Shown: positions 1 to 11,289 of the stretch, piece by piece | Layout: the number at the start of each line of letters is the position of its first letter | Position numbering within the stretch: position 1 is the stretch's first letter | NCBI RefSeq assembly: GCF_025370935.1 | Contig: NC_133474.1 | Span: 14,849,581-14,913,580, forward strand | Direction: 5' to 3' | DNA: 64,000 nt | From: Choristoneura fumiferana | Taxonomy: Eukaryota > Arthropoda > Insecta > Lepidoptera > Tortricidae | Program-made: the position numbers and the translations under genes | Notes under the pieces: model-generated | Database searches by the model: none | Told to the model about the DNA's origin: nothing | The model's input: only the letters and a program-made list of their open reading frames with translations

Positions 1-172
1 CTATGGAATAAATGTGTATTCATGCAGCTCCTCCACCTCCACACTGTAAAAACAAAGATAAATCACACAAACCCAAGAACCCAACAATCACCACCACCAT
101 ACAATGAATTAACTATGACACACAATACTACATAATGCAGAATTAGTTTAGGAATTTTGACCGAGATGATGG

Positions 173-2138
173 ATATAGTTATTTGTGCAACAAGAGAGCA
201 AAGTTGTTTTTTGTTGCGAGTGTTGATTTTGAATCCCGAGTAAGCGATGGATTCTATAATTTAATCACGAGCGTTAGCGAGTGATTCTAGGTTAGAATCC
301 TGAGAGCAGCAAGGGATTCAAATACAAGAGATGCAAAAAAACTGGTCTCGTGTGACACATACAATTTTTCACCACAGCAGCGAGAACATAATTAATTTAA
401 ATGTAACATAAGAATAAAACCACATATACCTACCTGTTTACAAAACAAACACATTTTTTTTTAATATAATCCGATATTAAGAAACAAATATAATAATCAC
501 ATTTAAAATCATAAAAAAGTGTCCGGTAGCTACAATACAAATCTCATACTCATAACATGCCAAAGAGTATAAGTACCTATGTACATGCATTGTAATTTGA
601 ACTTAGAATTTCTAGTCCTAATGTCACACTTATTTTTTAATACTTACTGCAAAAAGCCTCATCTTGGGGCCATTAAAAAGGTTGAACAATAAACGTATAA
701 TTAATTATAAATGTTATTAAACCTTTAAATATGAATTTTATTAACATTTCTATTACATAAACATAAAAGATTTGTTAAAAATTAATTCAATTTAACAAAT
801 ATTTATTCCAAATGTAGAGGCAGTATACCAGTAAGTATACGGAATTCTTTTATACTTAAAAAAAAAACAAGAGAAGCGGCTTTCGTGCAACGAGGTTGCA
901 TACTTTATAAAAAGATCGGGAAAATTTACATTTTGGAAATATTTCGTTGTCATGTAATTTATTAGGTAAGTATCGATATATTTTTAATACCAAAAATTTA
1001 ATTTAAGATTGTAATCAACACATTTGATCCTATCTCTCGCTTTTTTCGTGTTGAAGTGAAATGACAGATCAAAGTAAAGTTCAAATATTTAGAATTCAAT
1101 GAGTAGACCCAACACTGTACTTAGCATTTAAAAATAATAATTAAAAAGTTACTTTTTAATTATTATAATTTTTTTTTTATTCTAGACAGTGCTGAGTCTA
1201 CTCACTAAGTAACAAATATTTGAACTTCACTTCAACACGAAAAAAGCGAGAGATAGGATAAAATGTGTTGATTATAATGTTAAATTAAATTTATAGTAAG
1301 TATTCAAATTTTTCTTTAATAAATTACATGAAAAATAAATATATGCACCATTGCACCAAAGACGCTGCTCTTGTTTTTTTTAGTACCTACCTACCTAGCC
1401 TTTGTACCTAGCGTTCCGTATACTGCCTACCTCTTAGAGTTGGAATATATATTTATCAAATTGAATGAATTTGCAACTAAATCTATTTATGTTTATTTAA
1501 TATAAATCCTAATAAAATCATAATTAAAGGTTATTAGGGACATTTATAATCATTTATACGTTTATATTGTTCAACATTTTATGTCCCAAAGATGAGGCTT
1601 ATTGCAGTAGGTATTAAAAAATAGGACATATATACAAGTACGTAATTTTAAGTTCAAATTACAATGCATGTTGTGAGTATGAGAGTTGTATCGTACCTAC
1701 TTTCGTTCCAAATTTAAAACCTCTACTTGCCGGAGACTTTTGATCATTGTCTGGCATTCTTAACTTTTTGGTGACTTTTTAAAGATGTAATGGCGACTGT
1801 ACGTATCATTTTTGAATAAAGGTTTCTAAATATGATTATTATATTTGTTTCTTAATAATCGTATTATTTATATATTGTTTGTTTTGTAAATGGGCAAGAA
1901 GGTATTGTGTGATTTTATTCTAACTTATGTTCTAGCTGCTGAGGGGAAAAGTTGTATGTGTCACATGAGACCAAAGTTTTTTTGCATCTCGTGTGTTTGA
2001 ATCCCTCACTGCTCTCAGGATTCTGACCTAGAATTTTCGCTACGCTCGTGAACAATTAAGAATTCGCTTGCTCGGGATTCAAATTCAACATTCGCACCAA
2101 AAAACAACTTTGCTCTTGTTGCATAAATAGGTAACTAT
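173..2138. repeat. Giant imperfect palindrome (fold-back element), arms about 960 bp
   Basis: The sequence from about 173 to 1149 is repeated as its reverse complement from about 1151 to 2138, with frequent substitutions and small indels. Matching landmarks are GAGGCAGTATACCAG near 818 and its inverted partner near 1420, GATGCAAAAAAAC near 330 and its partner near 1978, and the outer GTGCAACAAGAG near 185 with its partner near 2115. The dyad centre is the perfect inverted stretch at 1136-1164, around base 1150. No coding potential is visible. It is most simply a non-autonomous fold-back DNA transposon. I found no convincing target-site duplication, and the boundaries are good to about 15 bases. 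Confidence 0.85.
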
Positions 2139-4280
2139 CTTTTTTTTTCATGGAACCTGATGATAAACACATTATTATGTGGCAATGGCAAATAAGGTAT
2201 CTTCGGAAAAATCGCAGGAGATTGTGTGTGTTTTTTACAATATTGATTATTCAAATTGTAATTGTAAACATCGATATTATTATAACTTTGTTTATGTAAA
2301 TCTGGAAAATTTATTTAGTACATAACCTTGTTAATAACTTTTTCTCAAGTTATGAATAAGGCTCTTTGAAGGATTGGTTGAAATGTGTCACATGAACCAA
2401 TATAAGAAATTTTGTTTTAATCTGACTTCCAACAGTACGCTACCAAAAACAACGTGTGTATTATTATAATTGTAGTCTATTTCTTTCTAACTCAACCTAC
2501 TTTGCTCAAAAAAATACAAATGGTTTAAGTTGCATAGAACCTGTATTAATTTAAATCGGCAAGGAGATTTTCACAATAAATTTGGCCATTCAATAACATA
2601 TCTTGACTACAGTTCCCATCTTTGTATTTGCCACTGCAAAACAAATTTATGCGACACACTAAGCAAAATATTCACTTTTTAATTTGTCATTCCTTTAACG
2701 ACAGGACATAATGTAGTTTTGTTCATTTGCTCCCAACCACTCTAATACGATATACTTTAGCATTTTACTTAATGTTTAATGTCCCCTTATATTAGCATGT
2801 TTACGATATTTAATCAACTTCGAAAACAGAACGTTCATCCTTCCAATTAATTTTTTGATTGTCCATATCAGATGTCCACACTAACTGTTCTTAGAATAAG
2901 TATCACGCTTAAATCATTTTTGGTTTCTTAAGTACTAAAAAACAATAAACGTTCCTACCTTGTCATTATAAAACATGAACTGTGTACGTGTTTTTTTAGG
3001 GTTGAATACTTAAATTTATAACCTGCGTACATTAAACTTTCTTTTCGATTGACAACAATTAACCCAGTTCCAATGATTTAAAAAATACAATTGGGTGGAT
3101 ATTTTTATTAATTGACCAACAAATAAATCGATAAGATGTTCATTGTCCTTTACTGAAGTCAATGTTATGCAATTTGTCTGAAAATTAAATGTAGTTTTAA
3201 TTTGTTCGTTTCTCGATTCGTTGTAGAATTAAACATTTTATATGTTGGTTTTAAAAACTTTTATTCATATCAGTTTTGTACAAATTCATTCATCAATAAC
3301 GGACCAAAACAACCTGGTAAGTCCTTATGTTACTTTCTTTAGAACAAATCTAACAATGATACAATAGCCTATATGGATTAAAAGACCTAAATGCTAATAA
3401 GTGCATTCATGTTTGGTTATAAATCAGTTTTATACCAGAGTAACGACATTGTCTATGTTCTAGAACGTGGACAAAATAAGTACGAGCTCTATTTGATATG
3501 TTGGTGCAAGTGAGAAAGAAGCAGAAATAAATAAAAATCAATTTAAAATAATTCAATAATTGATCTGATTATTGGGTGAAATAGAAAAAACAATGTATTA
3601 TTGGTCACAACTGTTAAACTAAAATGGTAGCAAGTTAGTGTAAGTCAAAGTGTTGAAATCATTTAAATGTGTGTGGAAAAGAAGGAATGTTTAAACAGTC
3701 AAATTTTATACGACAATATTATTCAAGTACTTATGGTTAACTAAAACAGTATAGATACAGTCTAATCTAACTAGAAACTACAAATATATATACAGTAGTC
3801 TTTAGTACTTAAGTGACTGTATACGGACCAAGTAAGAAACGTCTTTATGTACAGTTGCAATTACGTTACAAACGGTTAAGTAAGTGTTAGTCTTTGCGCA
3901 AAAACGGCATATCCACAACTCCAAAACCACAGTTGCACTGTCCTTATTTACGGATTACCGTAACTTCGAAGATTAAGCCTGAAAAGGTAGTCACAAGGCA
4001 ATGTAAAATTGCCATGCCACTTTGGATCGATAATGCATCACAAAACGGTACAATCCATCGGTCCATCGAAGCTAAGCCTAAAAATAAAAATCATGTCAGA
4101 CAAATTGGGCATGCCCACATCCCTAATAGACTTCTGACAACACACTTTCACGGATATTTCAAAGCTGATGACAAGCCAATAATTGATTAACTTTGAGCCA
4201 GTTCAAAAGCGAGTTCATACTCCAACTCGCACTTAGCCAATTTTTGGGTGACTGTGACCACAACCTTTTTTGAGAGCAGC
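2139..4280. other. Gene-free AT-rich stretch
   Basis: No gene is supported here. An open frame at 3894-4190 on the plus strand has no recognisable domain, and a short alternative reading exists on the other strand, so I treat both as chance. No clear repeat boundary was found. Confidence 0.5.
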
Positions 4281-4413
4281 AGGGCTACTACGAAACTCGA
4301 AAATCGAAGTTCGTATCGTAGCGTCCCTCTGACTCTCGTATTAAATAATATAAGCGTCAGCGGGACGGTACGATACAAACTTCGGTTTTTGGAGTTTCGT
4401 AGTAGTTAGCCCT
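4281..4413. mobile_element. Palindromic MITE, CTACTACGAAA family, copy A
   Basis: Inverted ends read AGGGCTACTACGAAACTCG on the left and, inverted, AGGGCTAACTACTACGAAAC on the right, with inner arms CGAAGTTCGTATCGT and ACGATACAAACTTCG. Four relatives lie at 13384, 13850, 21287 and 21554. It has no coding capacity. Superfamily not determined. Confidence 0.8.
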
Positions 4414-5189
4414 ACTGAATCCGCGCCTGCTAAGCCTACATAATACGTAGATAGCTATGCCAGTTTCCCTTTTAAATTCGTTATACCTACTAACTACTTA
4501 CAAGATACTACACAGTGAATGTTTAATTAAAGTACTTAAGTATCCGAAAAAAAACAATCATTTACTTAGTTAAAAAGATTATTTAAAACTAATAGGTACA
4601 AATCAAATATAATAGTTCGCAAACGGATCCTTAACGCTTAAGCTTTTATTTTTTTATTTTTTACCATAATTCGCACAATGGAAATTTCCTTGACGAAGTT
4701 TCATCATAGCCGAAAGACGTCCACTAGCTGTACATAGGCACTGTGCTAAGAAAATGTAAGTTCTTAGACTTTGACATAGGCGTCCCCCAAGGCTCCTTAC
4801 ATTTAACTAACTATTATCTATTGTGATTGAACTAAGGTTTTCGGAAGCCTGCAACACCTACGTGCCGCGGGTAAGGGCTTTTATTATATATGTGGTTTAT
4901 CTGGGAAAAGGTACCTTGTTGTCGGTTCTAGTTTCCGAGATAATCGCGCTTAAAGTAAAATGTCGAAAAAAATCATTTTTTCTTTTTTACTCTATAAGTA
5001 CATATATTAATAAGCAGGGTCTAAATTTTAATTTGACAGAGACAAGTTTTTAAATCGATTTTTTATGAGTTAAAACATCCCTTAAAGTTTAGTAAGAAAG
5101 GTACATTATTGTCGGTGCCGCTCTTGAATGCTTTCTGTGCGCTCGGTATCGGTTTGGAAGACGTGTCGGACGTCGGTACTTTGTCGGCG

Positions 5190-5300
5190 CGTCATCATCA
5201 TCATCATCATCCCAGCCTATACGTCCCACTGCTGGGCACAGGCCTCCTCTCAGAATGAGAGAGCTTGAGCAGTAGTCCCCACGCGGGCCCAAGCACCGCT
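5190..5300. repeat. CATCAT tract plus non-LTR-like interspersed repeat piece
   Basis: A CAT/ATC microsatellite at about 5190-5210 leads into a block containing CGTCCCACTGCTGGGCACAG, then GCCTCCTCTCAGAATGAGAG. The same block occurs inverted at 10990-11105 and 28425-28512 and in degraded form at 42925-42960 and 44297-44375. From general knowledge this block is very common in lepidopteran genomes. I infer a retrotransposon tail but cannot name the family. Confidence 0.6.
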
Positions 5301-5392
5301 CACCCAGACAAGAGATGTCGCTACTAAGCACTAGTGCTTACCACCCTGCAACCTGAGATATGTATGCATAGGAAAAAATCGTGTCTAGATTC

Positions 5393-5470
5393 CTGTCCAG
5401 CGGTGGTGTAGGGGTTATAGCACGCAGCACGGATTGCTGAGGACCTGGGTTCTATTCCCAGCGCTGGTCT
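5393..5470 (+). mobile_element. tRNA-derived SINE-like copy
   Basis: An A-box-like GTGGTGTAGGGG is followed about 40 bases later by a B-box-like GGTTCTATTCC. The overall 70-base layout is that of a tRNA with a mismatched acceptor stem. This points to a tRNA-derived SINE head rather than a functional tRNA gene. Confidence 0.5.
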
Positions 5471-6430
5471 CTTTTTCTGGTTTTTCTGTGCATCCATGTC
5501 TCAGTTTGTATTTTCGATATGTAACTAAACATTTTACGTCCGTCAATAAGGTACCTTTTCAAATACGTTAATTATTTAGTGTTTGTTGATACAAAATTAT
5601 AGGTTTTTGGTAAGAGTTTTAATACTACAGTGTTCTTAAATTGAGACTATTAAAATTAATCGTAAGTTATTAGTCGTTTTCAAATGATATCACTTAATAT
5701 CACTAAATAGTTAACCACCGACGATAAGGTACCTTTTCGAAAATATATAGTGATTGTACCAACTTTTTACTAAACTTTACCTTGAATTTTGAGACTGAAA
5801 AAACTAGTTTTTTAAGATTTGTCGTGTTAATTTGGTCTCATTGGGCTATGTTTAGCGTACTAAATATCAACGTTTGTTGAATTTGACTGTTTAATTACAT
5901 TAGTAAACCACAAATTTATTTCTGTTAAAGAAATTTTTTATATATAATAAACAACGTTAATTCAAAAAGGAGTAAGTAGTTCTTATTTAGTGTCCAATTA
6001 CGCATAATATTTTTTCCTTCGATAAAATCCAATGGAAATATACTATAAATAGAAAATTAAGTAATAAATCCATCAACCTTTGTTTTTTTACTTTATGCAC
6101 TTTGGTAAGGTAAACTATAGGAAAACAGTTGTCTAATTACAAAATTGTTTTGAAACCTGAAAGCTCGTACAATCTACTCCTCAAATAGCATGCTATCTAT
6201 GTAACTTCCAACAACAACATAATTTTATTGGGTGTATAAGTTTGAATTCAATTTTCTCATAATCACCTTTTCTGGCTTTTGAGGTTCAACATTTTTTTTT
6301 AAATATCTATTAAAGCTACATGCATGTTTCTTACATGGTTCGATAGCTAAATGTATGTAGATTATGGGGATATTAATAACTCAATACCGACAACAAGGTA
6401 CCTTTTCCCAGATAACGCCACATATTATTG

Positions 6431-8255
6431 TCTACCTGGAAATCACCTTGATAATTCGCCACTTTTTTCTGCCTTACGGCATGAGACGAGGGTAAAATGA
6501 GATGGCGAATGACGATTTACACGGTTCGACACTCTACTCTTTTGCATCCTTGCATCAATCACCTTTCTACCTTGTACCTTGTGCCGACTAAATTAAGCAA
6601 CAACAACGTTTTAAATGCCCTTTCTTTGTAAAACAACGAAAATAATACAAGAATTTTTAAATTTATATAAATCATTAACTATCTCGTGTTACAAATATCG
6701 AATATAGCGAATCTAATAACGTTTAAAGTTCTGTTGAACAGCGACTCTTCATCTTCATAATGCAACAAACAGATGTCCAGTCCAGTTTCTTAAATATGCC
6801 GTGGATTTATTATCTACTACTTCCGCCGTTATACATCATTTTAGGGAATCTGTAAAATTAGAACAGCCATTAGTCAAAAACCATGGACGAAATATAGTTA
6901 CCTATTTCAGTTCTACTTATGTCGATATTCAGCACAACACTTAGAAGTTTGCCAATTTAACCAAATTCAATGGAATCAAAAATACAAATTTAAATCGTGT
7001 AAAATCTGCATATTTTTGTGGAAATGATAATTATCATTATTTAATATACCATGAAATGGCACTATTTGATGGAATAATGGCAACTAACCGATGAAAAGTC
7101 AAAAACGGTTGATTTCTCGTTTCATGAGAAGAACTGTTCTATGGAACACAAAGGCATATTGCGTTTGCATCACTTGTGATGTCCACAACACGAAACCAAA
7201 TTTAAAAGTTTTTTTATAACACTGAAAATCACCAAAAACTCCGTAGTATAGTTTACCTGACAGCTCACGTACCACAAAGCCTAGGTCGCATAATATGGCG
7301 GATGGCACGATGAAACGTCACTTGCTCGTAATGACAAATCTTTAGAATAAATAAATGTCATGCCGTCTTTGTTTTTATATGCCGACACACCTTAGAAAGA
7401 AAGAGATAATACGTGTTTTTTATTTGTATATCGATTTTAAACATATTTGCATAACAAAATGTGTATAGTAGAATAGGGCCTCTCCATGTGTTTACTTTAC
7501 TTCCTCTGAGCATCTGGTCACCCTTCATCTGTCAAGTGCAGTATTGTATTAGCTTATAAAAAGCTTCTTCTAATCTCATTGCTTGGAGCTTGGTCTATTG
7601 GTTGTGTGTGATGTTGAAAATGTTGATGTTTGCAAAACAATCACGATCACCTGACTTACCTAATATTTGCTGTTAAAGATGATCATTCACTTACCATAAA
7701 TAAATTGATCAACTATTATTCTTCGTAAGGTGCTTAAGACAAAGCAAATTGTTATTGCATTACAGAATCTGTAAGATCGATTTTATATTAGAAAATGTGC
7801 CTTTTTCTTTATTTTTATTCATGTATGTTCGTTTACACCTATCGTACGAATTATTTTTACTACATACCTACATTGTCATATTGTTAGTTAATACAGTGCT
7901 TCAGTCAGGGTGATTTAAGTTATTAATGGGATATTTACTTGTGTGGAAGAGTCCTCCTACCTACCATAATTTGGCGTTCAACCAATTTTTGTTTCACATA
8001 ATCACCCGAATTTACATTATAAATGATAGAAAATGAGTATATAGACTCTATGTTTTAAACATTAAAACATTAACACATATTGTATTATATATTGTATAGT
8101 CAACAAAAATAGGTATTCAACAACACAAAAGGGCACTGGTTATAAGTAAGTTTAATAATTATAGGACTGCAATATACTCATAACAAAAGTTTGATGTTAG
8201 GTACTATGTCACTTTTAATCTTGATTATATTTTAAACTAATTCTTTCTTTTTCAG
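6431..8255. other. Gene-free stretch upstream of the membrane-protein gene
   Basis: No gene or clear repeat is seen. A non-coding first exon of the downstream gene may lie here: a donor-like AAGTAAGTTT sits at about 8143, 110 bases before a strong acceptor at 8254-8255. The exon itself could not be placed. Confidence 0.4.
8244..8255 (+). promoter_or_regulatory. 3' splice site before the membrane-protein ORF
   Basis: The run CTTTCTTTTTCAG ends at 8255, immediately before the exon holding the ATG at 8267. It implies at least one upstream non-coding exon. Confidence 0.65.
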
Positions 8256-8266
8256 GTGGAAGTAAA

Positions 8267-9523
8267 ATGCATGGATCATGTAGAGTCATAACATTTTGCT
8301 TGTTAACTACAGTTTTGCCGACTATACTCATAATAATACCTCTTTACTTAAGAAACATGAGATATGCTGATGTTATGTATAAGATATCAGATTCGGATGT
8401 TATCCAGATTCACAAAGGACAATCATCCATTTTTTGCAAATCACATTCCTTAAAAATGAACACAACATTTAATGCATTCCAAATGAGTGGTAGACCTGAA
8501 CTGTCACCAGACAAGAAGAAACATATAAGACTAAAAAAATCTTTGACACTTCCTGATGATACGCTGGAGTATTGGGGCTTCTATCTCTTTAAAGGTGCTT
8601 CCGTTGAACTCAAAGCATGTTCAAGATATTTAGGGGCTAAAATTTTAGTAGTTAAAGGTGACAAAATACTCAACACTTGTGGTATTCTAGAAGGTAACAA
8701 GTATACAAAAGATCCTCCTCATGTTGACAAACAAGAACATGTGATTGTTACATTAGAAAGTCCTGGTGCAAAAAAAGAGGCATTGAAGGCACCTCCTCTT
8801 ATACCATTAGAAAATGTAATTGATTATAAGGATAAGAATAATACAGAAACTGTGATTCCTTATGATACAACTGATTCATTCCAAAATAACTATGGCAGTG
8901 CTGAAAATAGTTCTGACCAGAAGAACAAATCAAAGAAATTTCGAACCAAACGTAATACACAGAACCCTTCTGTTCATCAGCCAAACACTGTGCTTGATGC
9001 AGGCATTCACCATGGAGGCAATGCATTTAACACCACAATCAGAGACCAGGATAGCTCAATCTCCAGCTTTGAAGTTAGTTTACATGAATGTTATAATAAT
9101 GACATTATTATTAATGAGCCTTTTCCATTCTCCAATCTTTGTAATAGTACAAAATATTTAGAAAGGACTACTACACTAAAAGTAACTCATGATATATTAG
9201 TAGATGGATATTACTATTATATATTTTACAGCGATAATGATATTGTGAGAAATAATATTCATGTTATTTTTGATATTTATAAGCCTAAATTTCAGTACAC
9301 TAACATGTCAGATTCAAAAGTTTGTCTTAATAAAACAGAATGTGTATTTAATGTAGACTTTTTCAGTGATGAGTTGGTCATTGTGGAAGTGCCCACTAAA
9401 GATGGGCTGTCAAATGATGATGATACATCCATATTGACATCAATGTGCCATCCAAGAATGTCTGTGTATATATTTTTTCCAGTTACAGTTTTATTGTTGA
9501 TACTTTTGTTTGCGTTTTTATGA
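8267..9523 (+). CDS. Membrane-anchored ectodomain protein, probable APD1-4 (DUF4792/DUF4793) family, 418 aa
   Basis: Intact single-exon reading frame. The ATG (context GTAAAATG) lies 11 bases after a strong acceptor, TTTCTTTTTCAG ending at 8255, so a non-coding exon probably precedes it. A hydrophobic segment spans residues 6-28 and a second spans about 399-418 at the very C-terminus, so residues 30-398 are probably lumenal or extracellular. The segments YWGFYLFKG (102-110) and YYYYIFYSDND (315-325), then IHVIFDIYKP (331-340), match my memory of the N and middle domains of APD1-4 proteins. Plant members add a C-terminal RING finger, which is absent here. Several N-glycosylation sequons (N65, N214, N293, N346, N355) and a furin-type site RTKR (226-229) support a secretory route. 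Function is unknown. Codon use is AT-rich like its surroundings. Confidence 0.8.
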   Translation: MHGSCRVITFCLLTTVLPTILIIIPLYLRNMRYADVMYKISDSDVIQIHKGQSSIFCKSHSLKMNTTFNAFQMSGRPELSPDKKKHIRLKKSLTLPDDTLEYWGFYLFKGASVELKACSRYLGAKILVVKGDKILNTCGILEGNKYTKDPPHVDKQEHVIVTLESPGAKKEALKAPPLIPLENVIDYKDKNNTETVIPYDTTDSFQNNYGSAENSSDQKNKSKKFRTKRNTQNPSVHQPNTVLDAGIHHGGNAFNTTIRDQDSSISSFEVSLHECYNNDIIINEPFPFSNLCNSTKYLERTTTLKVTHDILVDGYYYYIFYSDNDIVRNNIHVIFDIYKPKFQYTNMSDSKVCLNKTECVFNVDFFSDELVIVEVPTKDGLSNDDDTSILTSMCHPRMSVYIFFPVTVLLLILLFAFL

Positions 9524-9746
9524 TATTTGATTCAAGTTTTTATTTATTATTTGTTAGTCAAAAAGAACATTTCCAGAAATGTGATATTAATTTATTAGAT
9601 CTAAACTATTGATTTTGTAGTTTACTTATGATCATGTGATAGTTTAATTACTAGAAGTAGTGGTTAAATATTTGTATGTAATAATTGTTGTTAAATGAAA
9701 AGCCTTATGCCTTAGCTTGTTGAATCTAAGTAAGTACTTATCCTTA
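9524..9746 (+). other. Probable 3'UTR of the membrane-protein gene
   Basis: AT-rich sequence after the stop codon. I found no AATAAA on the plus strand before the MITE at 9747, so the cleavage site is not placed and the MITE may lie inside the transcript. Confidence 0.35.
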
Positions 9747-9887
9747 GGGACTGTTTCACCATCCATTGATTAGCGTTAACCGACGGTTAAATGTGATGCC
9801 GTCTCCGTCTATTCGAACAAAACAAATAGAGACGGCATCACACCTAACCGCCAGTTAACACTAATCAATGGATGGTGAAACAGCCTC
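9747..9887. mobile_element. Harbinger-type MITE, 141 bp, TTA target duplication
   Basis: Terminal inverted repeats are GGGACTGTTTCACCATCCAT and, inverted from the right, GAGGCTGTTTCACCATCCAT. Both flanks are TTA (9744-9746 and 9888-9890). The inverted arms continue into GAGACGGCATCACA and its partner. A 3-bp TWA duplication with these ends fits the PIF/Harbinger group. Confidence 0.85.
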
Positions 9888-9984
9888 TTAATTTTTCAAA
9901 AGGATGTATATAATTTTTATATATTTGAATGCTGCAAGAAAAGTCAAAGCCTGCGCTGTCTGTATTTGTATATATATATTTTGG

Positions 9985-10640
9985 AACAAGTGATTAATAT
10001 GGGCATTATTTATAGTGCCCGGGCATTATGAATAATGACAAGCTATTACGGGCCTAGTAATAATTATTATCTAAACTTCATTATTTATCACATTGCCCGG
10101 TCATTATGAATATCGCTACATGATCATAGGGCGAATAGTTGGGCGATTTGATTAAAACTAATTTTTGGCCAACTGAATTCTGATTATTTCATACATAAAC
10201 CAAGATACTAAAATGACGTTTCGCTTTCATGTGTTGTGTTGTGTTACCTGTTTTTTAAATCTCATAAATAGTGATGCACCACAACCGGTAATCACCGAAA
10301 AGTTTCGGTAAGTTCCGATGTTATAATTATGTATAAAAAATATTAAGATATGAACGGATCTGTGACGTATTAACACACGTAGGGCACTAAAGAAATTCTA
10401 AAAAAGGTAAAATGGGTTTCATGAAAATGCCATCGTTTAGGAGATATTTCGGGTGACTACACCGTGCAGTTAATGTACGCCTTGTTAATGCACGGCCTGA
10501 TAATCCGTGCTTATGTGCACGAATTATCATGTCGTGCATTATCACCCCGTACCGAACTAGCAGGGAACCAATAATGTACGACGTGATAATTTGCGACCAT
10601 GATAATGTAAGGCATGATCATGTAGCCTGCAAAAGTCGAT
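9985..10640. repeat. Region of iterated CATTAT / GCCCGGGC / GTGCACG motifs
   Basis: GGGCATTATTTATAGTGCCC, then GGGCATTATGAATAATGA, then GGTCATTATGAATAT occur within 130 bases (about 10000-10115). From 10460 to 10610 a looser series follows (TTAATGCACGGCC, GATAATCCGTGC, ATTATCATGTCGTGCATTAT, GATAATTTGCG). I infer a transposon-derived cluster with sub-terminal repeats. Boundaries are uncertain. Confidence 0.4.
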
Positions 10641-10989
10641 GGACAAAACATAATCGTCTGACGCGAGAAACGGCGCCATCTATGTGTTTGAAGTGTATTA
10701 GCGGTATTTACTTTACTAAGTTAGTTTATTGAGATCTCACTATATGGCGCTGGCGCTGACCTTAAAAAAATATTTATATTCATGTTAGAAATTGGATATT
10801 TCGCTGCCGTAGTAACTAAATTATATTCCTGCCTGGGTGGGAACACCGTGGGGTGATACCGCGAATCGCGTAACGACATTTTCTGTCTCCATCGTACTTG
10901 TCGTAAGAGAAGGAGAATATTATTATTCGCATTACTATCGTTTCTTGTCCTTCAAATATTCCAACGATAAATTCTTTGGTGTGTGTGAA

Positions 10990-11105
10990 GTTCTCAATCC
11001 GCACTGGGCCCGCGTGGGAACTACGGCCCAAGCCCTCTTATTGTGAGAGGAGGCCTGTGACCAGCAGAGGGAAAGTGTATCTATAGGCTGGGATGCTGAT
11101 GATAA
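10990..11105. repeat. Non-LTR-like interspersed repeat piece, second copy
   Basis: Contains GGGCCCGCGTGGGAACTACG and GAGAGGAGGCCTGTGACCAG, the inverse orientation of the block at 5213-5300. Confidence 0.55.
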
Positions 11106-11219
11106 TGAAATTATTTATTTACGAAGACCCATGTTGCGAATTAGTGTGAACTTTAGTAATAAAAATAATTTTAAAATCTAGCAGTAAATTTACAAAAACA
11201 CAAACTCAATGTTATCGCC

Positions 11220-11285
11220 TGGTGGGATTTGAACTTGTGACATACGAACGAAGTTCACAACCACTTGACCATATTACTGTTCTTA
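11220..11285 (-). mobile_element. tRNA-like SINE fragment
   Basis: On the minus strand an A-box-like TGGTCAAGTGG and a B-box-like GTTCAAATCCC are about 35 bases apart. No complete tRNA fold is evident, so it is probably a SINE relic. A more degraded relative may lie near 12190-12255. Confidence 0.35.
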
Positions 11286-11289
11286 AGCG

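Larger units (their letters stand above)
4881..6430. mobile_element. 1.55-kb element with inverted ends and an iterated AAGGTACCTT motif
   Basis: The left end (4882-4930) and the inverted right end (6383-6430) match over about 45 bases, sharing TATCTGGGAAAAGGTACCTT followed by GTTGTCGGT. The same core, roughly ACCGACAAYAAGGTACCTTTTC, recurs inside at 5096-5116 and 5539-5560 and 5717-5738, in both orientations. The inside also holds a SINE-like and a non-LTR-like piece. No coding region is seen. I read it as a non-autonomous DNA transposon with iterated terminal-type motifs. Superfamily unknown. Confidence 0.65.

Noticed and set aside
3894..4190. 98-codon plus-strand frame, with an overlapping hydrophobic minus-strand frame
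   Set aside because: No domain, no splice signals that make sense, and no codon bias to choose between strands.
5393..5470. Functional tRNA gene
   Set aside because: Control-box-like elements are present but the acceptor stem does not pair; better read as a SINE.
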